A stretch of DNA of 64,000 nucleotides from NCBI GenBank assembly GCA_959601495.1, contig CAUGPT010000001.1:1-64000 (forward strand), written 5' to 3'. A model generated the notes under the pieces. It did not search any database. It saw only the letters and a program-made list of their open reading frames with translations, and was not told the origin of the DNA. Shown piece by piece: positions 35,153 through 44,200 of this stretch (its first letter is position 1; every line of letters starts with the position of its first letter). Source of the DNA: Avispirillum sp959601495 (GTDB taxonomy: Bacteria; Bacillota; Clostridia; Oscillospirales; CAG-272). Both the position numbers and the translations under genes were made by a program.

Positions 35153-35185
35153 GCTAACAATAACAGCGAACTAGCAGCTGCATAA
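35153..35185 (+). other. tmRNA tag reading frame
   Basis: The resume codon GCT begins ANNNSELAAA followed by TAA. This is the degradation tag added to stalled proteins; the SELAAA end is close to Firmicutes tags recognised by ClpXP. Confidence 0.93.
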
Positions 35186-35419
35186 GCTGCCGCCGCCTAC
35201 GAGCGGCCTGTCCGCGCGGTGAGTTGCCGCGGCTCCGTGCGGGCATAACCTAAGCGGCAAAAGTGAACGGCGAGTTATCTTTTGCAGCCGTCACTGACTA
35301 AAAAGATACCGACTTTCATATCCCGTCTGCCGGAGATGAAAGCGGGAAGCACAAATGACAGACTGCACCCGGAGAAAATTGTAAGGATAGGTTTTCGGAC
35401 GTGGGTTCGACTCCCACCG

Positions 35420-35428
35420 GCTCCACCA
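35420..35428 (+). other. Left attachment site (attL core) in ssrA
   Basis: GCTCCACCA at the end of ssrA is repeated directly at 57215-57223, at the end of the recombinase region. The tRNA-Val site that received a related element shares CTCCACCA. Confidence 0.8.
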
Positions 35429-35705
35429 AACAGGTATTGGACGAACACCTATTTCTTCAGCGGCGGTTTCGCCGTGAAATGTTCGCTCTGATCCACAACA
35501 GAAAATCGCCGTCTTGGGAGTGATCCCGAGACGGCGATTTTTTGCTGTCCACACATTCGATTTCTGCTATTCCTACTGCTACAATGATTGCAGAAAGGAA
35601 CAGGAGGTTATACGAATGGAAAGATTTGTCACGGATGAACACACTGGGCTGAAGTATGAGCTGGTTGGCGACTATTATCTGATTGCCGGAGAAGATGAGC
35701 CGGAA
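35429..35705 (+). repeat. Element left end, duplicated at tRNA-Val
   Basis: Nearly identical to 13313-13590. It begins AACAGGTATTGGACGAACAC, with small inverted repeats AGGT/ACCT and CGGCG/CGCCG next to the crossover point, as expected for recombinase binding. Confidence 0.85.
35503..35543 (+). terminator. Strong hairpin at the element left end
   Basis: AAATCGCCGTCT and AGACGGCGATTT with an inner GGGA/TCCC pairing, followed by TTT. Placed about 75 bases after ssrA, it can replace the displaced native terminator. Confidence 0.8.
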
Positions 35706-35993
35706 GAACGCGAGCCGGTCGGTATATGGGGACAGCGGCATCTCCGCTATCTCAAGAGGTACCACCGTGGACGATATGCCAATTTGCTGACCAGCGGTGA
35801 ATTGAATGCCTATCTTGTGGATATTGACCGACAGGCAGAAGAACTTTTTCTTCGGCTGGTAAAGCAAATGGCAGATGCAGAGGGCATTACGGAAGCGCTG
35901 AAAGCCAACAACCAAATGGAATGGGTCGGGCGGATGAATAACATCCGCAGCAGAGCAAAGGAAGTCATAAATAATGAATTGATTTTTTCATAA
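35616..35993 (+). CDS. TnpV-family transposon protein
   Basis: A 125-residue protein matching TnpV, a small protein of unknown function found on Clostridia transposons and integrative elements. Family features: GLKYELVGDYYLI at the start, the central IWGQRHLRYLKRYHRGRYANLL, and the end MEWVGRMNNIRSRAKEVINNELI. The chosen ATG follows GGAGG (about 35602-35606). It is predicted to be helical and soluble. A truncated copy lies at 13499. Its position at the left end, facing into the element, is the same in both copies. Confidence 0.8.
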   Translation: MERFVTDEHTGLKYELVGDYYLIAGEDEPEEREPVGIWGQRHLRYLKRYHRGRYANLLTSGELNAYLVDIDRQAEELFLRLVKQMADAEGITEALKANNQMEWVGRMNNIRSRAKEVINNELIFS

Positions 35994-36066
35994 AAGATTA
36001 ATGGTGCTGTAAACATCAAAAGGGTTTACAGCACCGTTTTTGCGTATGCATTTTCTGTTTAACAGA

Positions 36067-36768
36067 TTATTCAACCTTCATCATTCTGTAACCAACGCCG
36101 ATATGCGTTTGGATATATTGGGGAGAATCTGCGTCCTTCTCCAGCTTTTTGCGGAGCGTTGCCATAAAAACACGCAAGGAAGCAATATCGTTATCCCAAC
36201 TGCTGCCCCAAATGTTCTGGGTAATAAAGGTATGGGTTAAAACCTTGCCGATATTTCTTGAAAGCAGACATAAAAGCTTATATTCAATAGGTGTAAGGTG
36301 CAGTTCATCGTCGCCGAGATAGGCGCATCCTGCGGCATAATCTATACGAAGCTGACCGTTTGTGAAAACAGACGCTTCGGCGGCGGCCTCGTTCTGTATC
36401 ATATTAAGCCGCCTTTGCGTTACCCTGAGCCTTGCCAATAATTCCTCCACAGAAAACGGTTTGGTCAGATAATCGTCGGCCCCCGCATCGAGTGCGTCAA
36501 TTTTATCGGTATCTTCACTTCGTGCGCTTATGACTATAATCGGCATATTCGACCAAGTGCGGATTTTTTTGATTACTTCAACACCGTCAATATCGGGAAG
36601 TCCTAAATCTAAGAGGACGATATCAGGATTGTGCGATGACGCTTCAAAAATGGCGGTGGCGCCGTTTGGCGCAGTTAAGTATCTGTAATCGTGTGCTTTA
36701 AGGGTTGTCGTAATAAGATTTTTAACCGAATTATCATCTTCAACAACCAATATCAATGGTTTATTCAT
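36067..36768 (-). CDS. kdpE: KdpE response regulator
   Basis: A 233-residue OmpR/PhoB-type regulator. The receiver domain has Asp11/Asp12, phospho-acceptor Asp54 (VLLDLGLPDIDG) and the Lys of TKPFSVEELLAR. The C-terminal winged helix includes LTPIEYKLLCLLSRNIGKVLTH and GVGYRM. KdpE activates kdp transcription on K+ limitation or osmotic stress. It overlaps the end of kdpD by 8 bases, so translation is coupled. Likely targets are the shared motif sites at 43065 and 48253. It is the last gene of the minus-strand transport block. Confidence 0.95.
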   Translation of the reverse strand: MNKPLILVVEDDNSVKNLITTTLKAHDYRYLTAPNGATAIFEASSHNPDIVLLDLGLPDIDGVEVIKKIRTWSNMPIIVISARSEDTDKIDALDAGADDYLTKPFSVEELLARLRVTQRRLNMIQNEAAAEASVFTNGQLRIDYAAGCAYLGDDELHLTPIEYKLLCLLSRNIGKVLTHTFITQNIWGSSWDNDIASLRVFMATLRKKLEKDADSPQYIQTHIGVGYRMMKVE

Positions 36769-39463
36769 GAATTTCTACCTCCCCGGCAGATAATGTAATG
36801 GTAAACACCGTGCCGTGCGGTGTATTATCCGAAACGGTTATTTTGCCGCCGTGCGCATTTACAATGGAACGGCACAGAGATAATCCCAAGCCTAAGCTGC
36901 GGCGGCTGTCGGCTATTTTATTCGCTCCGCTGTAAAACATATCGAACACCCGCTCTTTCATTTCATCCGGTATCCCGTCGCCGTCATCGGCAATGGATAT
37001 AACGGCTTTATCTCCTTGCTTCCAGGTTTTAATCAGAATATTGGAGCCTTTCGGCGTGTATTTAATGGCGTTGTCCACAATATTTATAACAACCTGCACC
37101 ATCAGCTTTGCGTCCATTTTGGCAAGAAGATAGTCTTCTTTATGCCGGACGGTAATATGATGTTCTACGCTTTTTCTGTTCACATGATGAAGTGCTTCTG
37201 TAATGACATCGTCCACTAAATCCTCTGTAATATGAAGATTCAACCGTCCCTCTTCAATTCTTGTTACCGAAAGTAGATTTTCCACAAGATTGATAAGCCA
37301 CATAGAGTCATCGTAAATATCTGTATAAAGCTGATTCTTTGTCGCTTCGTCAAAGGAATTACCGTTTGATATAAGATTGCTTGCGTTTCCCGAAATGGAA
37401 GTAAGCGGTGTTCGCAGATCGTGCGAAATAGCCCGCAGAAGATTTGCACGGAGCTGTTCATTCTTTGCAAGAATTGCCGCTTCTTCTTTTTCTCTTGCAT
37501 TCTTTTCGTTTTCCAGCGACAAAGCACACTCACCGAGTATAGACAAAAGAATACTCTTTTCAAACGCATCAAGCGGCTCATTGCCTATATAAATACCTAT
37601 AACGCCGTAAACTCGGCTGTTTACCCTTACGGCAAGGTATAGGCACTTTGCGTTTGAAAGTGTTTCGGTAGTAGCACCTGCGTGTTTGTTATTTTTTAGC
37701 ACCCATTCCGCAACCGCCTCTTCTTTTGTACCCGTTATTTCTTTGTCTGTTTTATCTCCCGAAACTGTAAAAATATGAGGTTCTCCGAGCGTTTCGCCCT
37801 CAGTCAGATAAAACACTATATCCTTTCCGAGCAGTTTTATAAGCTGATTTGCCGTTGCGGAAACGATTTCGTTTTTGTCTTTTGCCTGTTGCAAAAGCTG
37901 ATTTGTATCAAACAGCACCTTTGTTCTGTAAGCCGCCTTTGCAGACTGTTTCGCATGCTCTTTCAACTTCACGGCAAGCGAGCTTGTGAGCAGTGCCGCC
38001 AAAAACATAATTAAAAAGGTGACAGGATATCCTTGATCGTAAGCCTGAAGTGTGAACTGCGGATCGGTAAAGAAAAAGTTGAAAACCAAAACGCTGACAA
38101 TAGAAGAAATCAGGCTGTAAACCCGATGTCTTGTAACGACCGAGGTCACAAGAACGCCGAGAACATATACCGTGATGATATTTGCCTCTGCAAACCCCAA
38201 TTGCCTGAACAGCATTCCTATACAGCTTGCCAAAATTAAAATGGCAACGCTTTTTAAAAGATCGGAAACCGAAAACACGATTCCGTTTTTCTTCCTTGCT
38301 TTTTTGGCGCGGTATGCGGTGTTTTTACCGCCGGTATCGGGTATGATATGCACATCTAAATTCGGCGCTCTTGCAATCAGTTTTTCTGTAAGAGTAGGTT
38401 TAGAAAATATGCTTTTTCGGGTTGCGGAGCTTCTTCCTATCACAATTTTTGAGACACCCGAAAGCCTTGCAAATTCGGCAATTTGATAGGAAACATCTTC
38501 ACCGTACACGGTTTCAATTTTAGCGCCTAATTGTTCTGCAAGACGCATATTGCTTCGCAGGCGTTTTACATCTTCTTCAGGCATAACCTGATAATCAGGA
38601 GTTTCCACAAACAGCGCGGTAAAAGCGCCCTTAAAGGCATTCGCCATCCGGGCGGCAGTGCGAATTATTTTTGCATTCGACGGTGACGACGAAAGGCATA
38701 CAAGAATATGCTCATCCGTATGATAATCACTGTGGCTTTTTATTCTTACGGCTTCGGTAAGAAGATTTACCCTGTCTGCACAGCGTCGCAAAGCAATTTC
38801 ACGAAGCGCCGTTAGATTTTCCACGGTAAAGAAATTCTCTGTAGCACGCTCAGCCTGAGTCGGGCTATAAACTTTGCCCGCTTGCAGCCGTTCAATCAAT
38901 TCCTGCGGCTCAATATCCACAAGCTTAACCTGACTTGCGTTATCAAATACCGAATCGGGGATTCGCTCATGTACCATAATGCCCGTTATAGATGCAACGG
39001 TGTCATTTAGACTTTCAATATGCTGAACGTTTACCGTGGTATAAACGTCTATTCCCGCATTAAGTAACTCTTCAATATCCTGATAACGCTTTGTATGTCG
39101 GCACACGGGGGCATTGGTATGGGCAAGCTCATCCACAAGAATTAACTGTGGATGTCTGGCAAGTGCAGCGTCCAGATTAAATTCCGAAAGAGTAATTCCG
39201 TTATATTCCGAAACAAGATTCGGAATACATTCCAATCCGTTTACAAGCGCGGAGGTCTGCGGACGGACGTGGGGCTCAATGTAACCCGCAACGACATCAA
39301 TACCTCGCCTTTTTGCCGAATGTGCGGCTTTCAGCATTGCATAGGTTTTACCTACACCTGCGGCATATCCAAAAAATATCTTCAAATGCCCGCGATTAAG
39401 AGTTTGCTCTTCCTTTTCAATTTGCTTTAAAATCTGTTCCGGGCTTTGCCTTGTTTCGTCCAT
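36761..39463 (-). CDS. kdpD: KdpD sensor histidine kinase
   Basis: A 900-residue K+ sensor kinase with all expected domains. The N-terminal KdpD domain has Walker A GYAAGVGKT (32-40) and Walker B LILVDELAHTN. A universal-stress-like domain follows at about 250-370. Four close membrane segments (about 400-500) and a GAF-like domain come next. HisKA has the phospho-acceptor in LLRAISHDLRTPLTS, and HATPase has DNAIKYTPKG, DDGDGIP and GLGLSLC. It senses K+ and turgor and phosphorylates KdpE. Its first 47 bases overlap the CorA-like gene. Length is normal. Confidence 0.96.
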   Translation of the reverse strand: MDETRQSPEQILKQIEKEEQTLNRGHLKIFFGYAAGVGKTYAMLKAAHSAKRRGIDVVAGYIEPHVRPQTSALVNGLECIPNLVSEYNGITLSEFNLDAALARHPQLILVDELAHTNAPVCRHTKRYQDIEELLNAGIDVYTTVNVQHIESLNDTVASITGIMVHERIPDSVFDNASQVKLVDIEPQELIERLQAGKVYSPTQAERATENFFTVENLTALREIALRRCADRVNLLTEAVRIKSHSDYHTDEHILVCLSSSPSNAKIIRTAARMANAFKGAFTALFVETPDYQVMPEEDVKRLRSNMRLAEQLGAKIETVYGEDVSYQIAEFARLSGVSKIVIGRSSATRKSIFSKPTLTEKLIARAPNLDVHIIPDTGGKNTAYRAKKARKKNGIVFSVSDLLKSVAILILASCIGMLFRQLGFAEANIITVYVLGVLVTSVVTRHRVYSLISSIVSVLVFNFFFTDPQFTLQAYDQGYPVTFLIMFLAALLTSSLAVKLKEHAKQSAKAAYRTKVLFDTNQLLQQAKDKNEIVSATANQLIKLLGKDIVFYLTEGETLGEPHIFTVSGDKTDKEITGTKEEAVAEWVLKNNKHAGATTETLSNAKCLYLAVRVNSRVYGVIGIYIGNEPLDAFEKSILLSILGECALSLENEKNAREKEEAAILAKNEQLRANLLRAISHDLRTPLTSISGNASNLISNGNSFDEATKNQLYTDIYDDSMWLINLVENLLSVTRIEEGRLNLHITEDLVDDVITEALHHVNRKSVEHHITVRHKEDYLLAKMDAKLMVQVVINIVDNAIKYTPKGSNILIKTWKQGDKAVISIADDGDGIPDEMKERVFDMFYSGANKIADSRRSLGLGLSLCRSIVNAHGGKITVSDNTPHGTVFTITLSAGEVEIHE

Positions 39464-40391
39464 AAAAACACCTCCTGATTAAAAGAATTTTTTTCTTTTT
39501 GAAGTAGATGATTTCTCCTATTGCGATAACAAGAGAAACAATAATCACCGACAGATAACCGTACCGCCATTTAAGCTCAGGCATATAGGCAAAGTTCATA
39601 CCGTACCATCCCGTGAGTAAAGTAAGCGGCAGGAAAAAGGTGGTGACGATTGTGAGAATGCCCATAATCTTATTTTGCCGTGCATCCTGCTTTGACTGAT
39701 AAAGCTCACGAAGCTGAAGCATATTTTCACGAAGCAACTGAACATGATTTTGCAATCTCTCGGCACGGTGGGTAAATTTTTCCCAGTCCCCGGTATCGTC
39801 TGCAAATGCAGAACACGCGCGGGATTGAAACAACTCTCCGATATCTGTCAATTGTTCATAGTAAGCATTTAATTCGGACAGCTTTTGCCTGTGTTTTGTA
39901 AGCAACGGGAAAAAGTCTGCCGAACCGCCGGAGCCGATATTTTCTTCCATTTTTTCTGTTTCTGACTCGATGTGAGAAAGATAGAGAACATCATCCTCTA
40001 TCATTTGCTCCATAAACTGCAAAAGAAGATGAGCCGGACTGTTCAGCTCCTGAAAAATACTTATCCGTTTGTCTACCCATAATTTCAAATCGCCTACATC
40101 TTCGACAAATAAGAGCGACTGTCCCGTCAAATAAAAGCTGAAGGAAAGTTGCGGTAAACGCTGTTCGCTTTTTTGAGGCAGGCGTAATGTTCCGATGATG
40201 CAGTTTTTGAAAACCTCTGCCTTACAATAACGAATTGATCCGAGGCAGTGAAGAAGTTCTTTATAATACGGAAGCTGCTCTTTACATTCGTGAAATTCCG
40301 CCGTGCTCATAACCGTGAAAAACGGCTCTTTATCGTTGCAATTCTGAGCGGCTTGGAGACTCCCGTCTTGTGAATCAATAAAGTATTGCAT
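39417..40391 (-). CDS. CorA-family divalent cation transporter
   Basis: A 324-residue CorA-like Mg2+/Co2+ channel subunit. It has a cytoplasmic N-terminal domain, a long helix rich in charged residues (about 140-250) and two C-terminal membrane segments. The signature YGMNF is at the end of the first segment. The MQYF start has GGAGACG upstream; a start 12 codons earlier lacks one. After the second segment it has an extra basic tail that overlaps the kdpD start. Its place among K+ genes is unusual and hints at joint control of K+ and Mg2+. Confidence 0.88.
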   Translation of the reverse strand: MQYFIDSQDGSLQAAQNCNDKEPFFTVMSTAEFHECKEQLPYYKELLHCLGSIRYCKAEVFKNCIIGTLRLPQKSEQRLPQLSFSFYLTGQSLLFVEDVGDLKLWVDKRISIFQELNSPAHLLLQFMEQMIEDDVLYLSHIESETEKMEENIGSGGSADFFPLLTKHRQKLSELNAYYEQLTDIGELFQSRACSAFADDTGDWEKFTHRAERLQNHVQLLRENMLQLRELYQSKQDARQNKIMGILTIVTTFFLPLTLLTGWYGMNFAYMPELKWRYGYLSVIIVSLVIAIGEIIYFKKKKILLIRRCFYGRNKAKPGTDFKAN

Positions 40392-40441
40392 AATAGCGTC
40401 TCCTTTCCGTTCATTATTATACCACATTATGAAAGTTTTTT

Positions 40442-40960
40442 CTACTTTCCATATTCCGCATTGATCGCAGCTTGATTTGACAAAAGCAAATCTGAAAAGC
40501 TATTTGCGAAGGCATTATTTGAAGCCTTTTTCCATATCACAGCGGTCTGAATTACGGAAGGATCCAGCGGTTCTATCGTACATCCTGCTTTCTCACAGAT
40601 AATACTATTTTGCTTTGTAGAAATGATAAGACAGCGGTATGTATCGTCATTTGCAGAAGCATTGTTTTCAATAAAGCCAAAGTCAATGCGATTTTTGTTT
40701 AGCTTATCATATATATTCTCTGTATTTCCAAACAGGAAATGAAGCTGACAATTCGGCTTTCCTTTTGAAAACTTTTCAAATAGCGGTATCAGCGAATCCA
40801 AGATCATAGGATTATCAAACGCAATAAAAAGGCTGTTTTCTGCAATTTCTTCGTCAATTAAGTGGTGGTTATTTGCTAAAAAATCGTCAAGCCTTTTCAT
40901 TATAAAGTAACCGAACACAATCATGACAGCCACTGCGCACACTAACAATAATTCTTTCAT
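40442..40960 (-). CDS. Membrane-anchored LysR-substrate-domain-like protein
   Basis: A 172-residue protein: one N-terminal membrane segment (ELLLVCAVAVMIVFGYFIM) and then a soluble domain. The stretch SLFIAFDNPMILDSLIPLFE followed by LHFLFGNTENIYDKLNKNRI and DFGFIEN resembles half of a LysR-type substrate-binding domain, but there is no helix-turn-helix. I know no named family. It starts 22 bases after ktrA and may be a ligand-sensing accessory subunit of the Ktr system. GGAAAG precedes the ATG. The role is inference only; the fold resemblance is by eye. Confidence 0.6.
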   Translation of the reverse strand: MKELLLVCAVAVMIVFGYFIMKRLDDFLANNHHLIDEEIAENSLFIAFDNPMILDSLIPLFEKFSKGKPNCQLHFLFGNTENIYDKLNKNRIDFGFIENNASANDDTYRCLIISTKQNSIICEKAGCTIEPLDPSVIQTAVIWKKASNNAFANSFSDLLLSNQAAINAEYGK

Positions 40961-40982
40961 GCTTTCCGTCTTCTTTCGGAAT

Positions 40983-41630
40983 TTATATGTGAAAACACTT
41001 TTGTATGTTTTTGGTATCACCCAGCACCAAAATAGTGTCACCTGGTATAAAGCTTGTTTCAGGCGCAAAATTTAGATTCATTTTACCGTCGCGCTTAATC
41101 GCCATTATGTTTATGCCGTGTTTTTTGCGTACATCTGCTTCAATAACGGTTTTTCCTATCCATTTTTCGGGCACCGCAATTTCAATAATCGCATGATCGC
41201 TGTCAAGCTCTATGTAATCGAGGATATGGTCGGCGGTATAGCGGATAGCCGTCCAATCGGCAAGCTGCCTTTCGGGATATACGATTTCATCCGCCCCGTT
41301 TCTCAGAAGGAATTTTGCGTGCACATCCCGTGCTGCACGGGAAACTACCATTTTTGCACCCAATTCCTTTAAAAGAGATGTTGTTTCAAGCGAGCTTTGG
41401 AAATCGTCCCCGATTGCAACTATGCAAACATCAAAATTATTTACTCCCAACGACTCTATAAACTCCTCATTTGTTGCGTCGCCTATTTGCGCGTTCATAA
41501 CAAAAGGCAATACCGCATTTACTCTTTTTTCGTTTTTGTCAACAGCCATAACCTGATGCCGCATCTCGTTAAGCTTCATTGCAATGTGTCTGCCAAACCT
41601 GCCAAGCCCTATAAGTAAAACAGATTTCAT
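40983..41630 (-). CDS. ktrA: KtrA-type K+ channel regulatory subunit
   Basis: A 215-residue RCK protein. The Rossmann motif is LLIGLGRFGRHIAMKL, with Asp at the end of strand 2 (MAVDKNEK) for nucleotide binding. The N-terminal RCK_N domain spans about 1-130. RCK_C at about 135-215 (NLNFAPETSFIPGDTILVLG) is a c-di-AMP binding domain in relatives. It forms a cytoplasmic ring that gates KtrB in response to ATP/ADP. It lies 12 bases after ktrB in the same operon. Confidence 0.92.
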   Translation of the reverse strand: MKSVLLIGLGRFGRHIAMKLNEMRHQVMAVDKNEKRVNAVLPFVMNAQIGDATNEEFIESLGVNNFDVCIVAIGDDFQSSLETTSLLKELGAKMVVSRAARDVHAKFLLRNGADEIVYPERQLADWTAIRYTADHILDYIELDSDHAIIEIAVPEKWIGKTVIEADVRKKHGINIMAIKRDGKMNLNFAPETSFIPGDTILVLGDTKNIQKCFHI

Positions 41631-41642
41631 CTTTCTTCTCCT

Positions 41643-42983
41643 TTAACCGACCGTTATTTTTTCCTGCGGATATTTTGTTACGTTTGTCCCCGTGCCTTTC
41701 ATTGCCGCAAATATCAATGTCAGTCCTCCGACTCTACCGAAGAACATTAGTACAATCAGAATGAACTGCGAAACAATCTCCAACTGTGAGGTGATGCCGA
41801 GGGAAAGTCCCACCGTTCCGATTGCCGACGCTGTTTCAAACAGTGACGGGAGCAACGGGATATTTTCAAGACGGCTGATGATCATTCCTCCGCCTATAAA
41901 CAGCCCAATATACAGTAAAAAGATAGTTGCCGCACTTTTCACGGTATCGTCGGATATGCGCCGTTTGAAAAAGTGTGTATCTTCCTTTTTACGAAACACG
42001 GACAGCGCCGATGAAACCAAAACGGCGATTGTGGTGGTTTTCATACCGCCAGCCGTTGAACCGGGCGAACCGCCGATCAGCATCAACAATATTATCAGCA
42101 TTTGACCTGTCTCACTGAAGGCTGTTAAATCCGTCGTATTAAAGCCGGCTGTTCTCGGCGTAACAGACTGGAAAAGAGAGGTCAGGATTCTTTCTCCGAG
42201 GGGAAGGTTCTGATACTCGAAAAAGAAAAAGTAAAGCGATGGCAGGATAATCAGTATTCCCGTCACGGTAAGGATAACCTTGCTTTGCATTCGGTATTTT
42301 CTGAAATGAAGCTTATTGTTATTAATATCTTCCCAAGTTAAAAAGCCTATTCCGCCGATAATAATAAGGGCCATAACCGTGAAGTTGAAAAAAGGCTGTG
42401 ATGAATAAGAGGTTAATGACGAAAATGGCACTTTAATGCCGATTAAGTCAAAGCCTGCGTTGCAGAATGCCGAAACAGAATGGAACAAGGCGTACCATAA
42501 ACCCTTCGTAATTCCGAAATCACGGATAAAAGCCGGCAAAAGCAGGGCTGCTCCAATCAGCTCAATGCACACCGAGGTTTTTAATATAAATTTTGTAAGC
42601 CGCACAATGCCGCCGACATGATGTGCAGAAACAGCCTCCTGCATAGTACTTCTCTGCATTAGACCTATTTTTCGACCTGAAAAAGCCGCAACCGAAACCG
42701 CAACCGTGACAATGCCCATACCGCCGATTTGAATTAAAAACAGTATTACGCTCTGCCCGAACATTGACCAGTATGTAGCGGTATCGTGTATAACCAAACC
42801 GGTTACACAAACTGCGGAGGTGGCGGTAAACAGTGCGTCTGAACATACAGCGCCTTTACCGTCCCTTGTTGCAACGGGCAGCATTAACAGTATGCTGCCT
42901 AAAATTATCACAGACAGAAAGCCTAATATAATAATCTGGAACGATGTAATGTGCTTGTGTTTTGGATTTTGCCGTTTTATCAT
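41643..42983 (-). CDS. ktrB: KtrB/TrkH-family K+ uptake channel subunit
   Basis: A 446-residue membrane protein with four M1-P-M2 repeats. The four selectivity filter loops are TSAVCVTGL, SAFCNAGFD, TPRTAGFNT and SAIGTVGLS, each with the key Gly. The intramembrane loop GGSPGSTAGGMKTTT in the third repeat is the KtrB gate. It imports K+, probably coupled to Na+, with KtrA. It is the first gene of the ktr block. Its upstream region has an inverted pair of TCTTAATAT motifs that also occurs before kdpF, suggesting control by KdpE. Confidence 0.94.
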   Translation of the reverse strand: MIKRQNPKHKHITSFQIIILGFLSVIILGSILLMLPVATRDGKGAVCSDALFTATSAVCVTGLVIHDTATYWSMFGQSVILFLIQIGGMGIVTVAVSVAAFSGRKIGLMQRSTMQEAVSAHHVGGIVRLTKFILKTSVCIELIGAALLLPAFIRDFGITKGLWYALFHSVSAFCNAGFDLIGIKVPFSSLTSYSSQPFFNFTVMALIIIGGIGFLTWEDINNNKLHFRKYRMQSKVILTVTGILIILPSLYFFFFEYQNLPLGERILTSLFQSVTPRTAGFNTTDLTAFSETGQMLIILLMLIGGSPGSTAGGMKTTTIAVLVSSALSVFRKKEDTHFFKRRISDDTVKSAATIFLLYIGLFIGGGMIISRLENIPLLPSLFETASAIGTVGLSLGITSQLEIVSQFILIVLMFFGRVGGLTLIFAAMKGTGTNVTKYPQEKITVG

Positions 42984-42996
42984 AACGGATACCTTC

Positions 42997-43086
42997 GCAA
43001 TCTTAATATCATATTTATACTGTCTTTATTTTATCTTAATCTGCATTAAATCGGCGTAAGCAAGATAAAGACGATATTAAGATTGC
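42997..43086. promoter_or_regulatory. Candidate KdpE operator region before ktrB
   Basis: GCAATCTTAATAT (42997-43009, plus) and its complement at 43074-43086 form an inverted repeat 64 bases apart. The second copy, read on the minus strand, continues TCTTAATATCGTCTTTAT, which agrees at 15 of 18 bases with a site before kdpF. Confidence 0.55.
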
Positions 43087-43167
43087 ATAAAGGATTTCAA
43101 ATTTGTGCTAAAACACTGAAGAGATACGGAATCATATCTTCCATGATTCAAATTAAATTGGAAATCA

Positions 43168-43572
43168 TCATGCATTTCTCTGATTTTCAAAATAATGAAT
43201 TAACGACTGGCGGGTAATGATACCGCAGAGTGCGCCCCTTCCGTCAACAATAGGAACATAGTTTTGATTCAAGGCAACAGCAATAACCTGTTTTTCGTCC
43301 GCATCTATGGATAGGGCAAGATGACATTCTTTGCGCATGATGTCGCCAATTCGGTAACGCTCCTGAAATTTTAAATCCGTATTTCCGACAGCCAAAATGT
43401 GACGGAGGAAATCTCCCTCCGTCACATTTCCCACATACTGTTCTTCTTCATTCAGCACGGGTATGGCAGTATATCCGTGCGCACGAAAGCGTTCCAGTCC
43501 CTGACGGACCGTATCATTCTCATGGAGGAACACGGTGGAAATTTTCGGAATCATGATTTTGATAATGTTCAT
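43168..43572 (-). CDS. CBS-domain-pair protein
   Basis: A 134-residue soluble protein made of two CBS motifs (about 10-60 with HGYTAIPVLNEEEQYVGNVTEGD and 75-130 with NQNYVPIVDGRGALCGIITRQS). CBS pairs bind adenine nucleotides or c-di-AMP and regulate transporters and enzymes. It starts 7 bases after kdpC and is the last gene of the kdpFABC transcript, so a role in tuning K+ uptake is plausible. No other domain is attached. Confidence 0.85.
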   Translation of the reverse strand: MNIIKIMIPKISTVFLHENDTVRQGLERFRAHGYTAIPVLNEEEQYVGNVTEGDFLRHILAVGNTDLKFQERYRIGDIMRKECHLALSIDADEKQVIAVALNQNYVPIVDGRGALCGIITRQSLIHYFENQRNA

Positions 43573-43579
43573 CGTGTGA

Positions 43580-44188
43580 TTACTTCTCCAAAATTCCGTC
43601 CAGCATTAAATTCACTTTAAGAACATTAACGGTTTCTTCTCCGAAGACTCCTAAGAATTTACCGTCGGTGCATTTCTTAATAATCTCCCGTACCTCGTCC
43701 TCGGTCATATCGTTTGCTTTTGCGATTCTTGCCACCTGATACTCGGCGGCGGCGGGGGAAATATGGGGATCAAGTCCGCTGCCCGAGCAGGTCACAAGAT
43801 CAACGGGGATTGCTGTTTCGTCCATGTCGGGATTGGCCTCCCGAAGTTTTTCCACACGCTCTTTCACCAAAGCCTCATATTCTTCGCTTGCCGGGGAAAG
43901 GTTGGACGGTGCGGCATACATCAGAGTTTTTCCGTTTTCGTCCTTGTAGGTTGAAACATCAATATTCATAATGCGCCCCCACATATGTCCGTCATCCGTA
44001 TACTGCTGACCGAGCAGCTCACAACCGTACTTTTTTCCGTCAACCTCAATAATACTCCCGTTTGCTTTGTCGGGGAAAATAAGCTGCGCAAACCCTGTAA
44101 CGACACCCGTATAAACCACGCCGCAGAGCAATGTGAATATAAGAAAAATTATTGCCGCTCTCGGCAGTACATTTTTTAATGTTTTCAT
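43580..44188 (-). CDS. kdpC: KdpC, K+-transporting ATPase chaperone-like subunit
   Basis: A 202-residue protein with one N-terminal membrane segment (AAIIFLIFTLLCGVVYTGVV) and an external soluble domain. Motifs: FAQLIFPDKANGSII, VTCSGSGLDPHISPAAAEYQV and ARIAKAN. KdpC stabilises the KdpFABC complex and raises its ATP affinity. It follows kdpB by 12 bases. Length and motifs are normal. Confidence 0.95.
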   Translation of the reverse strand: MKTLKNVLPRAAIIFLIFTLLCGVVYTGVVTGFAQLIFPDKANGSIIEVDGKKYGCELLGQQYTDDGHMWGRIMNIDVSTYKDENGKTLMYAAPSNLSPASEEYEALVKERVEKLREANPDMDETAIPVDLVTCSGSGLDPHISPAAAEYQVARIAKANDMTEDEVREIIKKCTDGKFLGVFGEETVNVLKVNLMLDGILEK

Positions 44189-44200
44189 TATAAAACCTCC

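Larger units (their letters stand above)
35062..35428 (+). ncRNA. ssrA: tmRNA
   Basis: A 367-nt transfer-messenger RNA. The 5' end GGGGCCGCAATGG pairs with the 3' CGGCTCC before the encoded ACCA. The 3' part has a T arm (GTGGGTTCGACTCCCAC). The tag reading frame is at 35153-35185. Its 3' end is the insertion site of the large mobile element, which replaced the native downstream sequence while leaving the mature RNA intact. Confidence 0.97.

Noticed and set aside
35282..35491. Protein-coding frame spanning the ssrA 3' end and element start
   Set aside because: It is partly tmRNA sequence; the downstream part is more likely the alternative recombinase tail used in the circular form.
42984..43167. 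c-di-AMP (ydaO-type) riboswitch before ktrB
   Set aside because: The gap is AT-rich, under 190 bases, and shows no multi-helix aptamer features; repeated TCTTAATAT motifs explain it better.
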